From an uncultured Flavobacteriaceae bacterium (lineage in GTDB: Bacteria; Bacteroidota; Bacteroidia; Flavobacteriales; Flavobacteriaceae): a stretch of DNA of 64,000 nucleotides. The stretch lies in the NCBI GenBank assembly GCA_943788165.1, contig CALSPF010000001.1, positions 558,001 to 622,000 on the forward strand, in the 5' to 3' direction. The position numbers and the translations under genes are program-made. This document shows, piece by piece, positions 56,647 through 64,000 of this stretch; positions within the stretch are counted from its first letter, which is position 1, and the number at the start of each line of letters is the position of its first letter. The notes under the pieces were generated by a model. It searched no databases. It was not told the origin of the DNA and worked only from the letters and a program-made list of their open reading frames with translations.

Positions 56647-57894
56647 TTATTGTCTTCTACTGGATGAACTTCGTCCAGATGAACTTCTGCTGGAAGAACT
56701 TCTAACGGAAGATGAGCTTCGCGAGGAAGATGATCGAGGGCTAGAACTTCTACTCGAAGAACTTGTGTTGGTTCTTTTGGGAGCGGTGTACGTATTGTTT
56801 GATTCATTGCTTCGTCTCGAACTTGGAGATGACTTTCCTTGAACAGAAGAAGTATTGGAATAGTTTTGATTGTTTTGACGAGAAATAGCGCGCCTTGCTT
56901 GCACAGGATCCCGGATAACGTCAACATTATAGCCCCGTGTTTGATAGCTGCGAATAACTCGATCTATATAGGCTGAGTTGGTTTCATTGTTGGACTTCAG
57001 TTGGGAACTTCTTCTTGCTTGGGTCGCCCTTCTTCCTGTTTGCACAAGATTGGGAACAGAAGTAGTTGCTTGTCGGCCGATAGTGGTTTGGGCGGAATTG
57101 TTTTGCGCAACGGTACTAGAACGCGAATTACTGGAGGCTGTAGCTTGCGTTCCTTGGGCAGGAGCGATATTCAAGCGACGTACCCCAGCTCGAGAGGAAG
57201 CTTGTCCTCGATAGGTTGAACTGTAGGCTCGACTGCGTTTACGATTGTTGTAGGCAATTCTATTGTTTCGATTATTTACCCTGTAGTACGGATTACGATA
57301 GAAAGAACCATATCCGCCATAAAAGGGATTGTTGTAAAAAGATCCGTAGCCTCGATAAAAACCACCATAGGGTGAATAATAGGGATTGTAAAATCCTCCA
57401 CCAAAACGGTTGAAATAATTAGGATTGTTGAAGCGATAAGGCCAGTTCCAAGGGGCTGGGTAGGGATCGTAAAAGCCACCGTAGCCAAAATTATTACCGA
57501 AACCAAATCCACCAAATCCACCAAATCCAAAATTAGGACTGTTGTCTACAAATACAATTTGTGTAGTATTATTTCCGCCACCCCATTGAGGTTGTGATTG
57601 GTAGTTGGTGTCTTTTTGTTGAGTTAAAGAATCAATTTGCGTGAGGGCAACATTATCTTCTTGGGTATCCCATTGATATTCCTTTGCTTTTTCATCGAAG
57701 TACTGCGAGTAACTATTGGTGGTTGCTGTTGTTGAGGGCTGTTCTGCTTGTCTGCGAATAACTACTACATCACGATTTCCATAAATTCCGTCACTGTAAT
57801 AGGATGAATTTTGATAACTGCCACAACCAATAAGCGAAAAGAATCCTAGAATGAATCCGCTAACTTGTAATAAATTGAATTTTGTATACCGCAT
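56647..57894 (-). CDS. low-complexity lipoprotein with G/F/Y- and S/R-rich domains
   Basis: This 415-aa lipoprotein has lipobox LIGC near residue 24. After about 90 residues comes a segment very rich in Gly, Phe, Tyr and Asn (about residues 118-210). A polar S/T/Q-rich linker follows. The last 60 residues alternate Ser and Arg (RSSSSRSSS-type), giving a strongly basic, disordered tail. Between them is an ordered-looking part, AYIDRVIRSYQTRGYNVDVIRDP. I do not recognise the family. It sits immediately upstream of the FadL-type porin. Confidence 0.7.
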   Translation of the reverse strand: MRYTKFNLLQVSGFILGFFSLIGCGSYQNSSYYSDGIYGNRDVVVIRRQAEQPSTTATTNSYSQYFDEKAKEYQWDTQEDNVALTQIDSLTQQKDTNYQSQPQWGGGNNTTQIVFVDNSPNFGFGGFGGFGFGNNFGYGGFYDPYPAPWNWPYRFNNPNYFNRFGGGFYNPYYSPYGGFYRGYGSFYNNPFYGGYGSFYRNPYYRVNNRNNRIAYNNRKRSRAYSSTYRGQASSRAGVRRLNIAPAQGTQATASSNSRSSTVAQNNSAQTTIGRQATTSVPNLVQTGRRATQARRSSQLKSNNETNSAYIDRVIRSYQTRGYNVDVIRDPVQARRAISRQNNQNYSNTSSVQGKSSPSSRRSNESNNTYTAPKRTNTSSSSRSSSPRSSSSRSSSSVRSSSSRSSSGRSSSSRRQ

Positions 57895-57990
57895 AACTCT
57901 ACATTTTTTGCTTGTAAGCGATTGAAATTAACTAATTTTTACCCCACTTACTTATCTACATCGAAGATAGTCAAAATTTGTGCCAAACAT

Positions 57991-59470
<1,480 letters not shown>

Positions 59471-59528
59471 GGTTTTTTCACCCAAAAGAGAAGTGCAAGA
59501 AAAAAAAGCATTTTTTATTGCAAATGCG

Positions 59529-59559
59529 TTGCAAGTTTAAGGAAGATGTTTTAGATTTG
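59529..59559 (+). promoter_or_regulatory. promoter of tRNA-Glu and rpsT
   Basis: TTG at 59529-59531, 20 nt, then TAGATTTG at 59552-59559. This is the same geometry as the secDF promoter. The tRNA begins 16 nt beyond the box. Confidence 0.7.
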
Positions 59560-59574
59560 CAACCATAAAATTTT

Positions 59575-59646
59575 GGCCCGTTCGTCTATCGGTTAGGACG
59601 CCAGGTTTTCATCCTGGTAAGAGGGGTTCGATTCCCCTACGGGCTA
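59575..59646 (+). tRNA. tRNA-Glu (anticodon UUC)
   Basis: A 72-nt cloverleaf: acceptor GGCCCGT/ACGGGCT (first pair G-U), anticodon stem CCAGG/CCTGG with loop TTTTCAT (anticodon TTC), T-arm GAGGGGTTCGATTCCCCT-type. CCA is not encoded. It lies between proS and rpsT and probably shares a transcript with rpsT. Confidence 0.95.
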
Positions 59647-59665
59647 CATAATAATAATATATTAG

Positions 59666-59918
59666 ATGGCAAATCATAAATCGGCATTAAAAAGAATTCG
59701 TTCAAACGACAAAAAACGTTTACGCAATCGTTTTCAACACAAAACAACTCGTAACGCAGTTCGACGTTGACGAGAATTGACAGATAAGAAGGAAGCTACA
59801 TGCGGCCTTACCGTCTGTAATTTCTATGTTAGACAAACTAGCAAAGAAAAACATCATTCATGCAAACAAAGCAGCCAACTTAAAATCTAAGTTGACCAAG
59901 CAAATTGCTGGCCTATAA
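59666..59918 (+). pseudogene. rpsT: ribosomal protein S20, one nonsense codon and one extra base
   Basis: [34 protein letters not shown] is the S20 start. A TGA then stands where TTA (Leu) is expected. An extra T near 59801 shifts the frame, after which [36 protein letters not shown] completes S20 exactly. Corrected length is 83 aa, as in related bacteria. S20 belongs to the 30S body and binds 16S rRNA. Two faults in such a short, conserved gene point to sequence error. Confidence 0.9.
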
Positions 59919-59937
59919 TTGCAAGATTAGACTTTTT

Positions 59938-59969
59938 AAAAAAGCTTTCCTTTTGGAGAGCTTTTTTTT
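59938..59969 (+). terminator. terminator after rpsT
   Basis: AAAAAAGCTTTCC-TTTT-GGAGAGCTTTTTT is a 13-pair hairpin (one G-U) with T run, 20 nt after the rpsT stop. Confidence 0.8.
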
Positions 59970-60116
59970 TGACCGATCGTGAATGCTAGACTTTCAATAC
60001 AATGAGCCATTCCTTGTGTCTCAATTAAGTATTTAAGACTGAAGAGCCGCCTCTTTTTTGTCTGTTCAAGCTTAGCCACTCTTTTATGGTTTAATGAGAT
60101 CTATAAAAGTATACCA

Positions 60117-60149
60117 AAAAAAAGCATTCCTTTTGGAGGGCTTTTTTTT
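60117..60149. terminator. near-copy of the rpsT terminator, before the rho 3' end
   Basis: AAAAAAGCATTCC-TTTT-GGAGGGCTTTTTT is almost the same hairpin as at 59938-59969. It lies about 50 nt past the rho stop on the minus strand and could end the rho transcript. Confidence 0.6.
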
Positions 60150-60197
60150 GCTTAAAAGCAAGGTTTCTAGGTGTTCATAGAAATTAAAAATTCTTCA

Positions 60198-61791
60198 TTA
60201 TTGCAGTTTTTTAAATCGGTCGTTAATAAATTCCATAGCTTCTACAGGATTCATGTCAGCAAGGTACTTACGTCATGATCCACATGCGTTGATACGGTGT
60301 TTTCATCCAATAAGAAATCATCACGTCGTGTACTGGAAGAAATCAAGTCTATGGCCGGGAAAATGCGTCGATTGGAGATCTTGCGATCAAGTTGTAGTTC
60401 CATATTACCAGTTCCTTTAAATTCTTCAAAGATTACTTCATCCATTTTAGAGCCTGTTTCTGTAAGTGCAGTAGCAATAATGGATAATGATCCTCCATTT
60501 TCAATGTTTCGTGCTGCTCCAAAGAATCGTTTAGGTTTGTGTAAGTGCATTGGCATCAACACCACCACTTAAGATTTTACCAGATGCGGGTTGAACAGTA
60601 TTGTATGCTCTGCTAAGCGCGTGATTGAATCAAGTAGAATAACCACATCGTGTCCACATTCTACCAATCGCTTTGCTTTTTCTAAGACAATGATTGGCTA
60701 TTCTTAACGTGTCTGTCGCAGGTTCTTTATCAAAAGTAGAGGCAACAACTTCTCCACGAACATTACGTTGCATGTCTGTAACTTCTTCAGGGCGTTCATC
60801 AATCAATAAAATGATTTGATAAACCTCAGGGATGATTTGCAGCGATGGCATTGGCAACATCTTTTAATAACATTGTTTTCCCTGTTTTTGGCTGAGAAAC
60901 AATCATTCCACGTTGTCCTTTCCCAATTGGGCGAGAACAGATCGATGATTCGTAGTGGAGATAGTACTCTGTCTTATCTGCTAAATTGAATTTCTCTTGT
61001 GGGAATAGAGGTGTTAAGATGCTCAAAGGCAACACGATCTCGAACCACTTCAGGGTCTTGACCATTAATTTTGATTCACCTTAATTAAGTGGAAAATATT
61101 TCTCTCCTTCTTTTGGTGGTCTTACGTGTCCAAGAACGGTATCTCCAGTTTTTAAACCAAAAAGACGTATTTGAGATTGCGAAACATAAATATCATCTGG
61201 AGACGATAGGTAATTGTAGTCAGAAGAACGCAAGAAACCATAACCATCTGGCATAATGTCTAAAACACCTTCACTTTCAATAATGCCATCAAATTCATAA
61301 TCGGGTTCACGGTAACGATTGCGATTGTCCTTGTTGTGGTTCACCTCGTTTTTATTGCCGTTGTGGCGATTGTGCTTGTCCTTATTTTGATTCTGTTGGT
61401 TGTTGTTCTTTTGATTGTTTTTATGATGGGGCTGACGCTCCTTCGTATTGGCTTGTTCAGTTTTATTCTCCTCTTTCTTTTGAGCAGACTTTTTGAATTC
61501 GCGTTTTTGTTGTGGTTTACTTTCCTCTTTATTCGCGTTTTGAGAAGTGTTCTGTCGGGCTTGTTTGGGCGCTGCTGCTTTTTTCTCAGGACGCGGTGCT
61601 CGTTTTACTTCTTTTTTTTCTTCTACATCAGCAGTTTTTTCTGCTTCAGGAGGATTGGCTGAAACAAAGTCAATGATTTGATAAATCAGTTCTTGCTTTT
61701 TTAAGGCTGAAGTACGTTTTAATCCAAGTTTTTTAGCGATTTCTTGTAAATCGGGTAATTTTTTTTCCTTTAGCGTTGAAATGTCGTACAT
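60198..61791 (-). pseudogene. rho: transcription termination factor Rho, about eleven single-base indels
   Basis: The N-terminal frame (61081-61791) is intact: [25 protein letters not shown] (Rho N-domain), a K/N/Q/H-rich insertion of about 110 residues, then the RNA-binding fold with [21 protein letters not shown]. Downstream pieces in other frames read IGKGQRGMIVSQPKTGKT (Walker A), [61 protein letters not shown] and the end [20 protein letters not shown]. Together they cover all of Rho. Mostly extra single bases break the frame between 60255 and 61090. I chose the ATG at 61791. Confidence 0.92.
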
Positions 61792-61912
61792 ATGTAATGA
61801 TCTCAGAAAGAGGTTGAATAAAATGTTTTTTTTGAATAGGTATTTTGCACGGTATGAAGTGTCGCGCTCCACAATATTACGAAAAAAACAAATAGAGCTT
61901 GCCGAAAACACT

Positions 61913-61920
61913 TATTTTTG
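61913..61920 (+). promoter_or_regulatory. -7 box of the DUF4293 gene
   Basis: TATTTTTG matches TAnnTTTG and ends 10 nt before the ATG, implying a leader of only a few bases. Confidence 0.45.
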
Positions 61921-61930
61921 ACAAAAAAAG

Positions 61931-62317
61931 ATGCTACAGCGTATACAATCTATCTATCTTTTCTTATATGCCATTCTAGCGGCATTATGTTTTTGGACGT
62001 TTCCAAGTATAAATGAGGGTATGAATGCGATAAATGAAGTGCGTTATATTCCTCTTGGATTGAGCCTTTTAGTATTCCTCAGTATATTTTTATTTACCAA
62101 ACGAAAAATTCAACTTCGACTCATACAGCTTGTGTTTGCCGCCCACAGTATTTTTGCCGTATGCTATGTGTATGGTATTGGTTTTATCAAGATGATCGAA
62201 AAAATTCACCTTTCCTCAGGAATATTTTTTGTTTTGGGTCTTCTGTTCTTAGGTTTAGCCCATGGAGCGATCAAAAAAGATGAAGCCTTAATTCGCTCAA
62301 TCGACCGTTTGCGCTAA
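61931..62317 (+). CDS. DUF4293 family membrane protein
   Basis: This 128-aa protein starts MLQRIQSIYLFLYAILAALCF, has four predicted transmembrane helices and ends AIKKDEALIRSIDRLR. Start and end together are typical of the Bacteroidota-restricted DUF4293 family, usually found beside rho, as here (divergent). The function is unknown. Its last 21 nt overlap the convergent phosphoesterase gene. Confidence 0.88.
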   Translation: MLQRIQSIYLFLYAILAALCFWTFPSINEGMNAINEVRYIPLGLSLLVFLSIFLFTKRKIQLRLIQLVFAAHSIFAVCYVYGIGFIKMIEKIHLSSGIFFVLGLLFLGLAHGAIKKDEALIRSIDRLR

Positions 62318-62818
62318 TCCCTTACCACGTAAACCGAGTTCGATTACTTCCATGTTTTGAAGCTTTCCTTTCTCGATCTCAAAACGAAGCATGGTTCTTA
62401 TTTGATGAAATCCGTGTATGCCTGCTGCGCCGGGATTCAAATGCATCAACTGGCGATTCTTTATATACATCACTTTTAAAATGTGTGAATGACCGCAGAT
62501 AAAGACAGTGGGTTGCTGTTTGTCGAGTAGGGCACGAACCCGTGGTGTATATCTCCCTGCAGGACCGCCAATGTGAGTCATTACAATAAGCGCACCTTCG
62601 CAAACAAAACTTTTGTTTTCGGGGAAACTTACCCTAGCCTCATTTCCATCGATATTACCATAGACAGCACGCAGGGGTTTTAAGTTAACGAGGGTGTCGG
62701 TAACTCCAAGTTGACCAATGTCTCCGGCATGCCAAACTTCATCAGCGCTTTTTGCATAGCTTAAAATACGCTCGTCAATATGACCATGGGTATCTGAGAG
62801 AAGAAGTATTTTTTTCAA
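62297..62818 (-). CDS. YfcE/MJ0936-type metallophosphoesterase
   Basis: This roughly 173-aa calcineurin-like phosphodiesterase has all five metal-binding blocks in order: LLLSDTHGHID, VWHAGDIGQ, VYGNIDGNE, IVMTHIGG (His), and FICGHSHILK with NPGAAG at the end. There is no ATG. The TTG at 62818 (KKILLLSDTHG) gives the normal family start, while an upstream TTG at 62893 adds an unconvincing extension. The substrate is unknown. Family members hydrolyse phosphodiesters. Confidence 0.85.
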   Translation of the reverse strand: MKKILLLSDTHGHIDERILSYAKSADEVWHAGDIGQLGVTDTLVNLKPLRAVYGNIDGNEARVSFPENKSFVCEGALIVMTHIGGPAGRYTPRVRALLDKQQPTVFICGHSHILKVMYIKNRQLMHLNPGAAGIHGFHQIRTMLRFEIEKGKLQNMEVIELGLRGKGLAQTVD

Positions 62819-63144
62819 TTGTTGTATCTTTATACACCTTAATCTTTGCCATGCAATATACTGCAAATAATCCCTATTGTGCAGATTATACAAGACGGTG
62901 GAACTCGTTATTGTTTAGTAATATCTATTGTTTAGACGGTTATTCTAATATTACCTTGATAAATTTAATCTTTTGACTTGTTTGGGGAGGGTTCAGTCTT
63001 TTATGAAAGCGAAGCTATACGGTTGAAATTCACAAAGAGTCATTGGTTGCGGGGTTTTTATCAGGAGTAAAAAAAATTTAGCTCAAAAGGTAAAAAGAAA
63101 TCGAATCTCATATATAATTAGTAGGGCAAGTAGCTAGTTTCTAA
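62819..63144. other. intergenic, no gene seen
   Basis: These 326 bases lie between the divergent phosphoesterase start and the truA promoter. The sequence is AT-rich with no long open frame on either strand, no strong hairpin and no tRNA-like structure. The -7 box of truA begins at its right end. Confidence 0.5.
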
Positions 63145-63152
63145 TATCTTTG
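63145..63152 (+). promoter_or_regulatory. -7 box of the truA promoter
   Basis: TATCTTTG matches TAnnTTTG and ends only 4 nt before the GTG start codon of truA, so transcription should begin at or within the first codons. The mRNA may be leaderless. Confidence 0.5.
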
Positions 63153-63156
63153 CAGT

Positions 63157-63903
63157 GTGCGATATTTTCTCTCCTTAGCGTATAATGGAACTCCCTTTCA
63201 TGGCTGGCAACGCCAACCCAATGCGAGTAGTGTACAAGAAACCTTGGAGGAGGCTTTGTCTACTTTGTTAGGACAACCTATTGCCATTATGGGAGCGGGC
63301 CGCACCGACACAGGCGTGCATGCCAAACAGATGGTGACGCATTTCGATGTAGATATTGATACTGAAACTGAAAAGAACCTCGTGCATATGCTCAATCGCT
63401 ATTTGAATGAAAATATTGTCATACACTCCTTCCATCCAGTGAAAGAGGAGGCTCATGCGCGCTTTGATGCAACGCATCGCACTTATGAATACCATATCGC
63501 TTTCCAAAAGAATCCTTTTAAGCACAACGCCCACCACATTCTTCACACTCCACCCGATATTGCTCTGATGAATGAGGCAGCAAATTACTTATTGCAGCAA
63601 AGTGATTTTAAAGCCTTTTCCAAAACCCACACGGATGTGAAAACATTTTTATGCGATATATCCTTTGCACATTGGGTATCAACAGAAGATGGCGCTATCT
63701 TTACCATCACCGCCAATCGGTTTTTGCGTAACATGGTTCGTGCTATTGTGGGAACTTTGTTGGACGTGGGAACTAAAAAAATAGCCGTGGACGAAATCAA
63801 TCGTATTATAGAAAGCAGGGATAGAGGGCAAGCAGGATTTTCCGTTCCCGCCTGTGGTTTGTATTTAACTGAAATTAACTACCCATCCGAGGTATACTTA
63901 TAA
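63157..63903 (+). CDS. truA: tRNA pseudouridine synthase A
   Basis: This 248-aa enzyme makes pseudouridine 38-40 in tRNA anticodon stems. The N-terminus MRYFLSLAYNGTPFHGWQRQPNASSVQ is a standard TruA start, here with GTG. The catalytic Asp is in GAGRTDTGVHAKQMV, and the RNA-binding segment is RFDATHRTYEYHI. FLRNMVRAIVGTLLDVG is the C-terminal signature. It abuts the next gene with no gap. Confidence 0.95.
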   Translation: MRYFLSLAYNGTPFHGWQRQPNASSVQETLEEALSTLLGQPIAIMGAGRTDTGVHAKQMVTHFDVDIDTETEKNLVHMLNRYLNENIVIHSFHPVKEEAHARFDATHRTYEYHIAFQKNPFKHNAHHILHTPPDIALMNEAANYLLQQSDFKAFSKTHTDVKTFLCDISFAHWVSTEDGAIFTITANRFLRNMVRAIVGTLLDVGTKKIAVDEINRIIESRDRGQAGFSVPACGLYLTEINYPSEVYL

Positions 63904-64000
63904 ATGAATAAAGAAAAATCAAGCTTATTTGATCGTGCTCTTTTTGGCAAAATAATTGCGTTTTCAAAACCTTACAAACGTTATTACTACCTCGTTATGG
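63904..64000 (+). CDS. start of an ABC transporter (MsbA-like), cut by the window
   Basis: Only 32 codons are visible: MNKEKSSLFDRALFGKIIAF, then SKPYKRYYYLVM. This fits the N-terminal cytoplasmic helix of ABC exporters (ATPase-permease fusions) in Bacteroidota, which often follow truA. No ATPase motif lies inside the window, so the call rests on the first residues and gene order. The ATG directly follows the truA stop. Confidence 0.55.
   Translation, partial: MNKEKSSLFDRALFGKIIAFSKPYKRYYYLVM

Noticed and set aside
61336-61662. 108-codon plus-strand open frame rich in hydrophobic residues
   Set aside because: It is the antisense of the Lys/Asn/Gln-rich Rho insertion. Such composition always yields a long hydrophobic shadow frame.

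Overview
The window is a 64 kb piece of a bacterial chromosome. It almost certainly comes from the Bacteroidota, most likely a marine-type member of the Flavobacteriaceae. The evidence is mutually consistent: promoters with the Bacteroidota sigma motif TTG-N19/20-TAnnTTTG, a tmRNA encoding the tag GENNYALAA, a fused SecDF, a Rho with a long disordered insertion, a DUF4293 gene beside rho, an archaeal-type ProS, a SusC-type receptor remnant and many Sec-exported lipoproteins. I cannot name the species.

Layout. Positions 1-7.7 kb hold a catabolic cluster: alpha/beta hydrolase, acyl-CoA ligase, Baeyer-Villiger-type monooxygenase, sugar-type MFS symporter, TetR regulator and thiolase. Positions 7.8-9.3 kb hold an ECF sigma factor, a probable anti-sigma protein and a Spy/CpxP-like LTxxQ protein with a histidine- and lysine-rich tail. 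Positions 9.3-17.1 kb hold a broken kynureninase gene, an SGNH esterase lipoprotein, an M28 peptidase, an S9D-like peptidase, and a flavin monooxygenase with a DnaJ-like CxxCxGxG zinc-finger N-terminus. Positions 17.1-30.25 kb are an AT-rich accessory zone with gene remnants, a Tat-exported Gfo/Idh/MocA oxidoreductase, an HNH fragment, CDGSH and GIY-YIG proteins, two S9 peptidases, two tandem paralogous esterase lipoproteins and a Crp-type regulator. The zone ends at ssrA (tmRNA).

The accessory zone looks built by repeated events at the ssrA 3' end. A perfect 23-bp copy of the tmRNA 3' end lies at 24313-24335, in the same orientation as the one in ssrA. A 425-bp repeat (ssrA-type terminator plus the 3' end of a lost gene) occurs at 23895-24319 and 26401-26827, with a 55-bp stub at 19640-19694. 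Within the repeat, every difference across one 52-codon frame is synonymous, so the lost gene was under selection before it was truncated.

Positions 30.8-50.6 kb are core genome: typA, two glycosyltransferases, ftsE, a TPR protein paired with an outer-membrane barrel, an amidohydrolase lipoprotein, asnB, gyrB, mdh and secDF. Positions 50.7-57.9 kb are minus-strand genes: a SusC-type remnant, a DinB-fold protein, lgt, yidD, cysS, folE, a FadL-type porin and a low-complexity lipoprotein. Positions 58-64 kb hold proS, tRNA-Glu, rpsT, rho, DUF4293, a metallophosphoesterase, truA and the start of an ABC exporter.

proS, rpsT, rho and kynU all carry clustered single-base indels or nonsense changes, while the residues between them are well conserved. 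Because three of these are core genes, local sequence error is the simplest explanation, although real decay cannot be excluded from the sequence alone.
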